Source of the DNA: JBKQHQ01 sp052148715
GTDB lineage: Bacteria > Pseudomonadota > Alphaproteobacteria > Rhizobiales > Xanthobacteraceae
Assembly (NCBI GenBank): GCA_052148715.1
Contig: JBKQHQ010000054.1
Span: 16,247 to 80,246, forward strand
Length of the DNA: 64,000 bases
Reading direction: 5' to 3'
Position numbers and translations under genes: made by a program. Shown here piece by piece: positions 9,354-18,562 of the stretch (within the stretch, counting starts at the first letter, position 1; each line of letters starts with the position of its first letter). The notes under the pieces were generated by a model. It searched no databases, was not told the origin of the DNA, and worked only from the letters and a program-made list of their open reading frames with translations.

Positions 9354-9569
9354 ATGATTTTCAAGATTATCGCCTTCCTGGCCGCCTCTATCCCGATATT
9401 CCTCTTGCTGCGCTCAATCGTCTTTAGACGAACGACGCGAATGAGCGAGAGCTTTAGGGAATTCAAGAAGAACGCCGACCGGGCGGTCTCGATCGTTCTG
9501 TTCCTTATTGGATGTGCGGTAGTCGTCGCCGTAGGTAAGTTGGCTTGGACGTGGTGGACGTCGCAGTGA
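9354..9569 (+). CDS. small membrane protein (71 aa), unknown function
   Basis: 71-residue protein with two predicted membrane helices, residues about 3-20 (IIAFLAASIPIFLLL) and 44-66 (VSIVLFLIGCAVVVAVGKLAW), joined by a charged cytoplasmic loop (RRTTRMSESFREFKKNADR). The amino-acid composition and positive-inside charge pattern argue for a real gene, although the ribosome binding site is poor. I believe similar small proteins occur in Bradyrhizobium relatives, but no function is known. Confidence 0.6.
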   Translation: MIFKIIAFLAASIPIFLLLRSIVFRRTTRMSESFREFKKNADRAVSIVLFLIGCAVVVAVGKLAWTWWTSQ

Positions 9570-9715
9570 ATGCGAGGAGTAAAGACCCACTCAGCATTGT
9601 TCAAAGACTCGGGTTCACCGTCCGGCCAATACGGCTCGGCCACGCCAACAGGTGGATCGGATGACGCGAGGGTGGGGCCCCCGCTGCTTCGCCGAACCGT
9701 GACCCGCGAGGTGCG

Positions 9716-10057
9716 CTACATCCCCGGCATCGGCATGATCTCGATGATTTCTATCCATGCGCCCGGCACTTGCAGATGCGGATGGTCCTTGCCGAAGATC
9801 TTGGTGGCCGCATCATGCGATTCGGCCTGCACCACCGAATAGCCGCCGATCCCATTTCTTGTATCTGAAGCTCCGTTCGAGTCGGCGCGCTTGGTCCTTC
9901 CCAGAGGCGCTCCGGCGTCGACGAGGGACGTCCTATTGGCATTCATCCACTTCATCCACGCGTCCATCCCTTTCTTCTGCTGCTCAGGAGTGGAGTTTTT
10001 CATCATCTTCTCGAACTCGGCCCCTGAAGCCATATACAACACCATGAATTTCTTCAT
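9716..10057 (-). CDS. YCII-related (DGPF-like) domain protein
   Basis: 113-residue cytoplasmic protein that starts MKKFMVLYMAS and has the small alpha-beta YCII/ferredoxin-like fold typical of proteins often encoded beside ECF sigma factors. The central GGYSVVQAESHDAATKIF segment and the C-terminal IEIIEIMPMPGM are family features. A GGGAGG ribosome binding site lies seven bases before ATG 10057. No sigma-factor gene is adjacent, and no enzymatic reaction can be assigned. Confidence 0.75.
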   Translation of the reverse strand: MKKFMVLYMASGAEFEKMMKNSTPEQQKKGMDAWMKWMNANRTSLVDAGAPLGRTKRADSNGASDTRNGIGGYSVVQAESHDAATKIFGKDHPHLQVPGAWIEIIEIMPMPGM

Positions 10058-10263
10058 CGGATCCTCCCTTGGCCTGTCGGAGATCGACCGACCTAACCGC
10101 GCCTCGGTCTGGCGATGGCATGTGTCGTTATCCGAATCCGCGCTGCTTGGCGAGTCAATGGTGCCGATCGCTCTGCCGGCAACGGCCGAGCGATCGCCGA
10201 TCTTGCTCCGGCTGCGCTGTCGACGCGCGCTGCGAACCCGTGCCTCAGCCAGGCGTTAACCCG

Positions 10264-11553
10264 TCAGCCCGCCTTCACGGCTGCATAGACGCCGCGTTCA
10301 AACTGACGGTAGATATTCAACGCGCGGTCATCGGCAAAAGGCAGCACCTGCGTCATGAAAACAGCGGCGATGCGTCTGCTGGGATCGATCCAATAATAGG
10401 TGTTGAAAAGGCCGCCCCAGGTCAGGCTTCCGGCGCTGCGACCGCCTGGGATTGCCTGCATGTTGATCATGTGGCCCAAGCCCCACCTGAGGCTCGTTCC
10501 GGGAAAGAAATCCACGTTGTTGGAGAGCGCCGGCGCTGTCGTCCGCAAGACGCCGGCTTCGATGTTGCCGATCTGGTTCCGGCCCATTAGGGCTACGGTA
10601 TCTGCGCGAAGTATGCGGACGCCATCGAGTGAGCCGCCTTGCATCAGCATACGGATGAAGGTCAAGTAGTCTGGTCCGGTCGAATAAATCCCACCGCCGC
10701 CGGAGAAGGCTTGCCTCGCTTTTTGCTGCTCAATCGGTTGCGGCGCGAGCGACCCGTCCGCCTCCCGCCGATGGGCGATCGCCTCCCGTGCGCGTTGCTG
10801 CGACGAGATGACGAACGCAGTATCGTCCATGCCGAGCGGGTCAAAAATGTGCTTGCGAAAATAGAGATCCAGCCGTTCGCCGCTGATCAATTCCACGATG
10901 CGGCCGACCCAATCGATACTGCCGCCATATTGCCAACGTTCGCCGGGATCGAACATCAGCGGCGCGCTCGGCGCCTTGCCTCTGGCGGCCGGCGATAGAT
11001 GGTCAATTGCCTTGAAATACCGGACGGCCTTGGCATCCCACAGCCGGTAGGTGAAACCGGCCGTATGGGTCAGCAGGTGACGCAAGGAGATCGGCCGCTT
11101 TGCTGGACGCAACTGGGGCGTTCCTGCGGCATCGAATCCATCAAGCACTTGCGGCGACCCGAGCGCAGGGTCGATATCCGGCACCGGAGCATCCAGTGAA
11201 AGCTTGTCCTGCTCGACGAGCTGCAGCGCAGCGACCGACGTAATCGGCTTAATCATCGAGGCGACACGAAATACGGTATCGCGCGTCATAGTCGGGCCCC
11301 CGCGAAGCCGGCGGCTGCCGAAAATGCCCTCATATACGATGCCTGAATCGGTCGCGGCTAATGCCACGATCCCCGGCACTTCCTCTGCACTCGTTGCGAC
11401 GCGGAGCATCGAGTCGATTTGGGGAAACGTACCAGCGTCGATCCATGCGCGCTCCTTGGCGCGCGCGACAGCCCAGTCCGCGCCCGACAAGCCCGCCACG
11501 GCAAGCCTCGCCGCTGCCTTCAACGTATCGCGGCGACTAGGCTGATGGATCAT
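10264..11553 (-). CDS. Tat-exported serine hydrolase (beta-lactamase class C/EstB-like)
   Basis: 429-residue member of the serine beta-lactamase/penicillin-binding superfamily, probably an esterase. A twin-arginine signal (SRRDTLK, 6-12) and hydrophobic segment predict folded export. The nucleophile motif SxxK is SMIK at 99-102. The second motif is Y-G-G in QYGGSIDWVGR, resembling the tyrosine of EstB-type esterases, and the C-terminal WGG (SLTWGGLFNTYYW) takes the place of the KTG box, which argues for esterase rather than beta-lactamase activity. The start is supported by AGGAG upstream of ATG 11553. It stands alone between unrelated genes; the substrate is unknown. Confidence 0.85.
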   Translation of the reverse strand: MIHQPSRRDTLKAAARLAVAGLSGADWAVARAKERAWIDAGTFPQIDSMLRVATSAEEVPGIVALAATDSGIVYEGIFGSRRLRGGPTMTRDTVFRVASMIKPITSVAALQLVEQDKLSLDAPVPDIDPALGSPQVLDGFDAAGTPQLRPAKRPISLRHLLTHTAGFTYRLWDAKAVRYFKAIDHLSPAARGKAPSAPLMFDPGERWQYGGSIDWVGRIVELISGERLDLYFRKHIFDPLGMDDTAFVISSQQRAREAIAHRREADGSLAPQPIEQQKARQAFSGGGGIYSTGPDYLTFIRMLMQGGSLDGVRILRADTVALMGRNQIGNIEAGVLRTTAPALSNNVDFFPGTSLRWGLGHMINMQAIPGGRSAGSLTWGGLFNTYYWIDPSRRIAAVFMTQVLPFADDRALNIYRQFERGVYAAVKAG

Positions 11554-11677
11554 GCCCTACCTTCTCCTGGCGATGCTTGGCCCACCCGTCGTTCGACAGC
11601 AATGCCCCACGTGCCGATGCCAACAACGTCCGGCGACTTCATTGCCGCCGCATTCCGTTCGACGGCGCCTTGTCGGG

Positions 11678-13057
11678 CTAGGCCGGCTTGGCCTCCATCT
11701 CCTCGCCGAGGGTCACGGGGTGCGCCATGGTCTGGTGCAGCTTCGCTATGTCCAGTTCGCCCTCCCAGCGGCTGATCACGACGGTTGCGACGCCGTTTCC
11801 GATCAGGTTTGTCAGTGCCCGACATTCGCTCATGAATTTGTCGATGCCGATCAGCAGCGCGATCGACTGGATTGGAATGTCGGGGATGATCGCCAGCGTG
11901 GCCGCGAGCGTGACGAAGCCGGCACCGGTGACGCCGGACGCCCCCTTCGAGGTGAGCATGGCGACCGCCAGGATGGTGAGCTCCTGGCCCAAGTTCAGAT
12001 GGATGTTGGTCGCCTGCGCCAGAAACAACGTCGCCAAGGTCATGTAAATGTTGGTGCCGTCGAGATTGAAGCTGTAGCCGGTTGGGATCACCAGGCCGAC
12101 GACCGACCGCGATGATCCCAGCCGCTCCATCTTTTGAATCATGTGCGGCAGCACCGTCTCTGACGAACTCGTGCCGAGCACGATCAGAAGCTCGTCCTTG
12201 ATATAGGCGATGAAGCGCAGGATGGAGAAGCCGGCGAGCCGGGCAATCCCCCCCAGCACCAGCAGCACGAACAGCGCGCTGGTGAGATAGAACGTCGCGA
12301 CCAAGGCAAAAAGATTCCACAGCGAGCCGATGCCGTAGGCGCCGATCGTGAAGGCCATGGCGCCGAACGCCCCGACCGGCGCCGCGCGCACGATGATCCG
12401 GATCACGCCGAAAAAAACCTTGGCGGCGGCATCGATGGCGTGCGTGATTTTTTGGCCGAGCTCACCCAGGCGTGAGATGGCGTATCCCGAAAGGATCGAA
12501 ACGAGCAGCACCTGCAGAATATCGCCTCGCGCCAGCGCGCCGAAAAAGCTGTCCGGGGGGATGATTGCCAGCAGGTGGGCGACGATCCCTTCCTCCTTGG
12601 CGCGGGCCACGTAGCTCGCCACCGCCTTGGTGTCGAGGGTTGCGGGGTCGACATTGAATCCGCTGCCGGGCCGGACGAACTCACCGATGATTAGTCCGAT
12701 GACGAGCGCGACGGTCGACACGACCTCGAAGTAGAGCAGCGCCCGCAGGCCGACGCGCCCGACCTTCTTCAGGTCGCTCATCGATGCGATACCGTGCACG
12801 ATGGTGCAGAAGATGACCGGCGCGATCATCATCTTGATGAGCGCGATGAAGCCGTCGCCAAGCGGCTTGAGCGCGACGCCGGTCACGGGAAAGTAGTACC
12901 CGACCAGAACACCGAGAATGATCGCAATGATCACTTGGATGTAGAGAACGGTATACCAAGGCTGGCGGTCTCGCTGCTCCACGGCTCGGTTTGCTCCCAC
13001 GAAAAAGGCTACGCTCTGTTGGGCTGCGGCACACCCAGTGTAGCGGGCGGACCGCAT
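11678..13057 (-). CDS. dctA: C4-dicarboxylate:cation symporter DctA
   Basis: Inner-membrane sodium- or proton-coupled symporter for malate, succinate and fumarate (DAACS family). About eight membrane helices are visible, with the serine-rich reentrant motif LGTSSSETVLP, the FNLDGTNIYMT motif and the LTSKGASGVTGAGF loop of DctA. The first 30 residues before WYTVLYIQ are not typical, so the true start may be a GTG at 13000 or 12982; ATG 13057 is the longest option. It is divergent from maeA with 114 bases between them, fitting uptake of malate for oxidation to pyruvate. No dctB/dctD regulators are present. Confidence 0.9.
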   Translation of the reverse strand: MRSARYTGCAAAQQSVAFFVGANRAVEQRDRQPWYTVLYIQVIIAIILGVLVGYYFPVTGVALKPLGDGFIALIKMMIAPVIFCTIVHGIASMSDLKKVGRVGLRALLYFEVVSTVALVIGLIIGEFVRPGSGFNVDPATLDTKAVASYVARAKEEGIVAHLLAIIPPDSFFGALARGDILQVLLVSILSGYAISRLGELGQKITHAIDAAAKVFFGVIRIIVRAAPVGAFGAMAFTIGAYGIGSLWNLFALVATFYLTSALFVLLVLGGIARLAGFSILRFIAYIKDELLIVLGTSSSETVLPHMIQKMERLGSSRSVVGLVIPTGYSFNLDGTNIYMTLATLFLAQATNIHLNLGQELTILAVAMLTSKGASGVTGAGFVTLAATLAIIPDIPIQSIALLIGIDKFMSECRALTNLIGNGVATVVISRWEGELDIAKLHQTMAHPVTLGEEMEAKPA

Positions 13058-13171
13058 GAAGTCTTCAACCGTGTGGGGCCGGAAGAATATGGAAACTGAA
13101 CCGGCCGCAGTCTAGCCTGGTCGACCGTCGGATTATCCGGAGCCGCCGAACCACAGAAGGGAACTTGTCCG

Positions 13172-14884
13172 ATGCTGATGTCACCCAAGGGTACGTCCGC
13201 CCCGGAGCGAGCGCCCATCGTGGTGTCGCTCTCCGGCTACCAACTGCTCGCCGACCCGCTCTTGAACAAGGGCACGGCCTTCACCGACGCTGAGCGCGAC
13301 ATGTTCGACTTGCATGGTCTGCTGCCCCCGCAGATCGGCACCCTCGATGAGCAGGTCGCGCGGCGGCTGCAGGCCTTGCGCAGCTTCGCGACCGATCTTG
13401 AGCGCTACGCCTTCCTGCGCGAGCTTCAGGACACCAATGAGACCCTGTTCTTTGCGCTTCTCGAGCGACATCTCGAAGAGCTGCTCCCGATCGTCTACAC
13501 GCCGACCGTCGGGGCGGGCTGCCAGCAGTTCAGCCGCCTCTATCGCAAGCCGCGCGGCCTCTTCTTGAGCCCGCCGCACGCCAAGCGCATCGCACGAATC
13601 TTGGCCAATCCGCGCTTCGACCAGGTCGAGGCAATAGTCGTCACCGATGGCGAGCGGATCCTGGGCCTTGGCGATCAGGGGGCCGGCGGCATGGGAATCC
13701 CGATCGGCAAGCTGGCGCTCTATACCGCCTGCGGGGGCCTCGCGCCGCAAACCACGCTGCCGATCATGCTCGATGTCGGCACCGACAATCAGGAGCGGCT
13801 CGCCGATCCGCTCTATGTCGGCTGGCACCACGAGCGGCTTCGCGGTCAGGAATACGACGACTTCGTCGAAACCTTCGTCGCCGCCGTGGCCGAGCGCTGG
13901 CCGCACGTCCTGCTGCAGTGGGAAGATTTCGCGAGGAACAACGCGACCCGGTTGCTCGAGCGCTATCGCGACCGGCTGTGCACCTTCAACGACGACATCC
14001 AAGGTACCGCCGCGGTGGCGACCGGCACGCTCCTGGCCGCGATCAACGTCACGGGCGCGCCGCTCGAGGACCAGCGCATCGCCGTCGTCGGCGCCGGGTC
14101 GGCCGGCTGCGGCATTGCCAGCCTGCTGATGAAAGCCATGATCGACGCTGGTGTGCCCGAGAACGAGGCCGTCACGCGCTTCTTCATGGTCGACCGCGAC
14201 GGGCTTCTGGTCGAAGGCATGAACGGCATCGCACCGTTCCAGGCGCCTTTCGTGCAGAAGGCCGCGGCCGTCGGTTCATGGACGCTCGGACATCCCGACA
14301 AGGTCGCGTTGCTCGACGTGGTCGAGAACGCAAAGCCGACCGCACTGATCGGCGTCTGCGGCCAGCCCGGCGTTTTCTCCGAAGCGGTGGTGCGCGCGAT
14401 GGCGCGGCATAATGAAAGGCCCGCGATCTTCCCGCTGTCGAATCCGACCTCCCGCGGCGAGGCGACGCCGGCGGATTTGTTAGCCTGGACCGAGGGGCGA
14501 GCGGTCATCGGCACCGGCAGCCCGTTCCCGCCGGTCATGCGCGGCGGCGCCACGTTCAAAGTCGATCAGACCAACAATTCCTACATCTTTCCCGGGGTGG
14601 TATTGGGAGCGATCGTCGGCAAGGCGCGCCGCATCACGGACGCCATGTTCATGGTTGCCGCCAAGGCGCTGGCCGAAACCTCGCCCGCGCGGGGCAACGC
14701 CGACGGCAACTTGCTGCCGCCGGTGACGGCGCTGCGGGACGTGGCGGTCCGGGTTGCAACGGCCGTGGCCTTGCAGGCGCAAAAAGAGGGCCTGACGGAG
14801 GGCATCGCCGATGGGATCGAAGCCGCCATCCGCGCCAAACTGTGGACGCCGACTTATCGACTCTATAGCCGCGCAGGTGAATGA
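13172..14884 (+). CDS. maeA: NAD-dependent malic enzyme
   Basis: Oxidative decarboxylase of malate to pyruvate and CO2, large single-domain-pair form (570 aa, the usual MaeA/SfcA length). The N-terminal malic domain shows YTPTVGAGCQQFS, the catalytic tyrosine region, and TDGERILGLGDQG. Metal ligands lie in WEDFARNNA and CTFNDDIQGT. The NAD domain has GAGSAG (about 309-314) and the FPLSNPTSRGEATP segment. The ribosome binding site GAAGGGA precedes ATG 13172. The divergent dctA gene would supply the substrate. Confidence 0.93.
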   Translation: MLMSPKGTSAPERAPIVVSLSGYQLLADPLLNKGTAFTDAERDMFDLHGLLPPQIGTLDEQVARRLQALRSFATDLERYAFLRELQDTNETLFFALLERHLEELLPIVYTPTVGAGCQQFSRLYRKPRGLFLSPPHAKRIARILANPRFDQVEAIVVTDGERILGLGDQGAGGMGIPIGKLALYTACGGLAPQTTLPIMLDVGTDNQERLADPLYVGWHHERLRGQEYDDFVETFVAAVAERWPHVLLQWEDFARNNATRLLERYRDRLCTFNDDIQGTAAVATGTLLAAINVTGAPLEDQRIAVVGAGSAGCGIASLLMKAMIDAGVPENEAVTRFFMVDRDGLLVEGMNGIAPFQAPFVQKAAAVGSWTLGHPDKVALLDVVENAKPTALIGVCGQPGVFSEAVVRAMARHNERPAIFPLSNPTSRGEATPADLLAWTEGRAVIGTGSPFPPVMRGGATFKVDQTNNSYIFPGVVLGAIVGKARRITDAMFMVAAKALAETSPARGNADGNLLPPVTALRDVAVRVATAVALQAQKEGLTEGIADGIEAAIRAKLWTPTYRLYSRAGE

Positions 14885-14960
14885 GGGCGGCCGGGGTGAC
14901 GATCTCGAGATCAACCGCGGTATGCTAGCATGATCTCTTAGCGACTGGTCGGAGGAGCTC

Positions 14961-15737
14961 TTAGAACACCTTAAGCGCGTCGCCAACGAATTTGGGCGAC
15001 AGGCGGAAACGTTCGACGCCTGGGCGGAGAAGGCTGACGACAACGTTGCTGCGCGTTTCTTGTCGGCCTTGGGTGAAGCAGGTCAGGGCGACTTGCTTGA
15101 TGTTGCCTGCGGGCCGGGCGTCGTCACTGCTGCCCTAGCGCCTAGTGCAACGTCAGTTGTCGCCTTCGACGCAACAGAACAAATGCTCGAAAAAGCCAAG
15201 GCACGATGCGCTCGGGCAGGATTGCGTAATGTTGTTTTCAAACGTGGGGATGCGGAAAACCTGCCTTTCGACGATTTACAGTTCGACGGCGTAATCACTC
15301 GGCTTGCGGTTCATCATTTTGCCGATCCCCAGCGCGCGCTCAATGAAATGTTCCGCGTTCTCCGCCGCGGCGGCACTGCTGTGATTGTCGACGTGGTTTC
15401 GTCGGAAGACACGGGAGAATCGAATCTACAGAACGCGATAGAGCGGCTGCGCGACCCCTCTCATGTTCGCATGCTGCCCGCGTCGGAGCTCGCCGTCTGC
15501 ATGACCCGGTCCGGTTTCCAGGACCTGGAACATGCCACCTGGGACAAGAATCGCGAATTCGAGGAATGGATGGACATCGTGAGCGATCCTGTTCGCGTCG
15601 ATCCGATCCGAACCGTCGTCCGCGCGCTGGCGGAAGCTGGACGCACCGCAGGAATGGGCCTCTCCATCAAGGACAGCCGGATCGTATTTTTCCATCGCTG
15701 GTGCCTATTGAAGGCAATCAAGCCACGCGGACCTTGA
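14961..15737 (+). CDS. class I SAM-dependent methyltransferase with defective start codon
   Basis: Methyltransferase type 11 domain: motif I DVACGPGVV, then the acidic residue in VVAFDATEQML, and FDGVITRLAVHHFADP as motif IV region; a UbiE-like enzyme of unknown acceptor. Homology-like sequence (EFGRQAETFDAWAEKADD) begins upstream of any ATG, GTG or TTG. A GGAGGAG ribosome binding site at 14951-14957 stands five bases before a TTA at 14961-14963, where a start codon would be expected. The first usable start is TTG 15060, which would remove about 33 N-terminal residues. The gene may be inactive, poorly translated or carry a sequencing error. The body of the frame is otherwise intact. Confidence 0.65.
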   Translation, partial: LEHLKRVANEFGRQAETFDAWAEKADDNVAARFLSALGEAGQGDLLDVACGPGVVTAALAPSATSVVAFDATEQMLEKAKARCARAGLRNVVFKRGDAENLPFDDLQFDGVITRLAVHHFADPQRALNEMFRVLRRGGTAVIVDVVSSEDTGESNLQNAIERLRDPSHVRMLPASELAVCMTRSGFQDLEHATWDKNREFEEWMDIVSDPVRVDPIRTVVRALAEAGRTAGMGLSIKDSRIVFFHRWCLLKAIKPRGP

Positions 15738-15788
15738 ACCGCGAATTTTATGGATTTTTCTGCTCGGTCGAACGCCTCAGCGCAGTAG

Positions 15789-16187
15789 TCAATCCTGGAA
15801 ATCGCGCGGGCTGAGCTCGATCGGCTGGCCGTGCGGCGTGCGGTCGGCGGCGTGGTCCCAGGCGTCGCGATAGCGCGCGAGCGTGCCGCGGTCGGCCACA
15901 CCCTTGGCGGCGACGAGACGTTCCAGCGCGGCGAGCCAGTGCCGATAATAGGTCGCACCGGTGTCGGGATCACCGGCCGCCTGCGCGCGCTTGATCTCCT
16001 CGCCGAGCGTCGACGCCCACTCGGACCAGGTGAACAGGCCGCGCGCATGCAGCGCCAGCGCCATCGCGAAGGCCTGGGCCTCCCACGGCTCACGAAAAAC
16101 CGGTCCCTCGGCGTCTCGGGGAATGCCGGGCACGGCGGCCAGGGCCGCGCCGGAAGTGGGGTCGATCGAGGCGGAGCGGCTGGCCAT
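15789..16187 (-). CDS. nitrile hydratase accessory (activator) protein, orphan
   Basis: About 132 residues from the ATG at 16187 (earlier ATGs at 16196, 16211 and 16271 are possible). It carries the hallmark EGPVFREPWEAQAF, LFTWSEWA, the AGDPDTGATYYRHWLAALERL block and the RTPHGQPIEL tail of the P14K/NthG family, which helps insert the metal into nitrile hydratase and also resembles the beta subunit N-terminus. In other genomes it follows the nthA and nthB structural genes. Here it lies between a methyltransferase and an SDR gene, and no hydratase subunit is in the window. It may be a relic or may serve a distant enzyme. Confidence 0.82.
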   Translation of the reverse strand: MASRSASIDPTSGAALAAVPGIPRDAEGPVFREPWEAQAFAMALALHARGLFTWSEWASTLGEEIKRAQAAGDPDTGATYYRHWLAALERLVAAKGVADRGTLARYRDAWDHAADRTPHGQPIELSPRDFQD

Positions 16188-16342
16188 CGCTATCATCTCG
16201 GATGGCAGCATCGCGAGACTTGGTGTGAGTGGTCGATCATGGCGGCAATCTAACCCGGATGGTCGAGGCACGCGAGCTAACGGTTATTGCGTCGGCGCGC
16301 ATCAACGCGGATGATCGGATGCTCTCGCGTCAGGAGAAATCC

Positions 16343-17119
16343 ATGCAGGCATCCGAACTCTTCGATCTCACCGGCAAGGTGGCGCTCGTGACCGGCGCCT
16401 CGGGCGGGCTCGGCGCGCGGTTTGCGCAGGTTTTGGCCGCGAACGGCGCCGCGGTTGCCCTCGTCGCCCGCCGTCGCGACCGGCTGCAGGCGCTGTGCGC
16501 GCAAATCGAGGCCGCGGGGGGGCGCGCGGTCGCCATACCAGCCGACGTGCTCGAGCCGGGCGATATGCAGCGCGCGTTCGATGCGGCGCAGGCGCAATTG
16601 GGCACGGTCACCGTCCTCGTCAACAATGCCGGCATTGCCCATACCGACCGCGCGATCGAGATCACGCCGGCGCAGTGGCGGCGCATTCTCGCAACCAATC
16701 TCGACGCGGTGTTCTTCTGGGCGCAAGAGGCGGCGCGACGGATGCTGGCGGACAGCAAGGGGGGCGCGATCATCAACATCGCCTCGGTGTTGGGCCTCGG
16801 CGTCGCCAAGGGCACGATCGCCTACTCCGCCGCCAAAGCCGGCGTCATTCAGCTCACCAAGACGCTCGGCATCGAGCTTGCCTTCAAGGGCGTCCGCGTC
16901 AACGCGATAGCGCCCGGCTGGTTCGTCACCGAGATCAACCACGATTTCCTTCTCAGCGAGCGCGGCGCGGCGATCAAGCGCGAGATCCCGGTCGGCCGCT
17001 TCGGCGAGGACGGCGATCTCGACGGCGCCTTGCTGCTGCTCGCCTCCGACGCCGGGCGCTACATCGCCGGCGCGACCATCGTGGTCGACGGCGGCCAGTC
17101 CGTGGCGCTGCGCGGGTAG
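16343..17119 (+). CDS. SDR-family oxidoreductase
   Basis: 258-residue classical short-chain dehydrogenase/reductase. Motifs: cofactor-binding TGASGGLG (17-24), the NADP-favouring ARRRDR after strand two, NNAG (about 94-97), the catalytic serine in INIASVLG and YSAAK (YxxxK), and the C-terminal GATIVVDGG. ATG 16343 is chosen because AGGAGA lies eight bases upstream and the protein begins at the usual place; the frame is open further upstream to 16229. The substrate cannot be predicted. It converges on a Liv-type binding protein gene with a repeat between. Confidence 0.9.
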   Translation: MQASELFDLTGKVALVTGASGGLGARFAQVLAANGAAVALVARRRDRLQALCAQIEAAGGRAVAIPADVLEPGDMQRAFDAAQAQLGTVTVLVNNAGIAHTDRAIEITPAQWRRILATNLDAVFFWAQEAARRMLADSKGGAIINIASVLGLGVAKGTIAYSAAKAGVIQLTKTLGIELAFKGVRVNAIAPGWFVTEINHDFLLSERGAAIKREIPVGRFGEDGDLDGALLLLASDAGRYIAGATIVVDGGQSVALRG

Positions 17120-17132
17120 CGGTCTCTCCGCT

Positions 17133-17192
17133 GTCATTGCGAGGGGCGCGGAGCGCCTGGGCAACCGCGTGCCACAAGTTCGGGATTGCCGC
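17133..17192. repeat. interspersed GTCATTGCGAGG repeat, copy 1
   Basis: Begins GTCATTGCGAGG and continues with the GGGCGCGGAGCGCC palindrome, a GGCAACCGCGTGCCACA block and a CGGGATTGCC end. It matches copies at 23133-23196 and 27716-27792. It lies between convergent genes, where its dyad could also help end transcription. Confidence 0.7.
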
Positions 17193-17202
17193 GGGCGCCG
17201 TG

Positions 17203-18411
17203 CTATTTCTTCACCAGGGAGCAGGCGGGGTCGGGCGGCTGGAACGCCTGGTCGCCGGGAATGGTCGTGAGCACCTGGTAGTAGTCCCAGGGATACTTCG
17301 ACTCTTCCGGTTTCTTGACCTGCACCAGCAGGAGATCGTGCACCATCAGGCCGTCCTCGCGCAGCCTGCCGTGCCGGGCGAAGAAATCCTCAACCGGCAT
17401 CTCGCGCATCTTCGCCGCCACCTTCAGCGGCTCGTCGGTGCCGGCGGCCTTGACCGCGTTGAGGTAGTGCATGACGGACGAATAGACGCCCGCTTGCCAC
17501 ATGGTCGGCATCTTATTTTGCTTAGCGTAGAAGCGCTTCGACCAGGCGCGGGTCTGCTCGTCCATGTCCCAGTAAAACGACGTCGTCAGCACCAGGCCCT
17601 GGGCCGCTTTCAGCCCGAGCGCATGGACATCGGTGATCAAAACCAGGAGGCCGGCCATCTGCTGGCCGCCCTGGAAAATTCCGAACTCGCCGCCGAGCTT
17701 GATCGCATTGGTGTTGTCGGGCGGTCCGGCGGCGAGCCCGATGATCTTCGCCTTCGAGGCCTGCGCCTGCACGATGAAGGAGGAGAGGTCCGGCGTCGCG
17801 AACGGGTGGCGCACCGCGCCCACGACCCTGCCGCCGGATTCCACAATGACCCGGCTCGCATCGCGCTCGAGCGAATGCCCGAACGCATAGTCGGCGGTGA
17901 GGAAGAACCAGCTGTCGCCCCCGCGCTTGACCACCTCGCGCGCGGTGCCGACCGCGAGCGCAACCGTGTTGAACGCCCACTGCATGCTATAGGGCGTGCA
18001 GAACTTTCCGGTGAAATCCGCGGTCCCCGTCGAGTGGACGATGACGAGCTTTTGCTTCTCGCGCGACACGGCCTGCACCGCGAGCCCGACGGCCGAGACC
18101 GGCACGTCGAGGATGACGTCGACCTTCTCCACGTCATACCACTCCCGCGCGATCGTCGAGCCCACGTCGGCCTTATCCTGGTGGTCGGCCGCGATCACCT
18201 CGATCGTCTTGTCGAGCACCTTGCCGCCGAAATCCTCGACCGCCATCTGCGCCGCGAGCACCGAGCCCGGACCCGTGGCGTCCTTCGCCGGGCCCGCCAT
18301 GTCGGTGAGGACGCCGAGCTTGACCACATCGTCGGAGACTTGCGCCGCGGCGAGCCCGGTCGTTGCGGCAAGCAAAAGGGCGCCCAGCGCGCTGGGCAAA
18401 GCTCTCGACAT
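17203..18411 (-). CDS. Liv-type ABC transporter substrate-binding protein (orphan)
   Basis: 402-residue periplasmic binding protein of the branched-chain amino acid/amide family (Peripla_BP_6). The signal peptide runs to about residue 23 (LLLAATTGLAAAQ). The mature start VKLGVLTDMAGPAKDATGPGS and the FFLTADYAFGHSLERD block are typical. The C-terminus ends PPDPACSLVKK. A GGAGGAGG ribosome binding site precedes ATG 18411. No permease or ATPase genes are adjacent; the ligand is unknown, and related orphan receptors often bind short-chain amides or aromatic acids. It may work with the liv components at 27-43 kb, but that is speculation. Confidence 0.88.
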   Translation of the reverse strand: MSRALPSALGALLLAATTGLAAAQVSDDVVKLGVLTDMAGPAKDATGPGSVLAAQMAVEDFGGKVLDKTIEVIAADHQDKADVGSTIAREWYDVEKVDVILDVPVSAVGLAVQAVSREKQKLVIVHSTGTADFTGKFCTPYSMQWAFNTVALAVGTAREVVKRGGDSWFFLTADYAFGHSLERDASRVIVESGGRVVGAVRHPFATPDLSSFIVQAQASKAKIIGLAAGPPDNTNAIKLGGEFGIFQGGQQMAGLLVLITDVHALGLKAAQGLVLTTSFYWDMDEQTRAWSKRFYAKQNKMPTMWQAGVYSSVMHYLNAVKAAGTDEPLKVAAKMREMPVEDFFARHGRLREDGLMVHDLLLVQVKKPEESKYPWDYYQVLTTIPGDQAFQPPDPACSLVKK

Positions 18412-18562
18412 CGTTTCCTCCTCCGGTTCTTGTTCCCCGCGGCTCGCGCAGGTTACGTCGTTACCTGCCGGCTCGCGAATTCGCGACCGACATTACGCTA
18501 GGTCCTGATAGTTTGCGCGTCAAAGCCGTCGTTGACAATGCCGGCGCGTCGAGGAAGGCCCC

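Noticed and set aside
16495..18501. A 668-codon plus-strand frame over the SDR and the orphan binding protein
   Set aside because: Arg/Gly/Ala-rich composition and overlap with two clear genes show it is a composition artefact.
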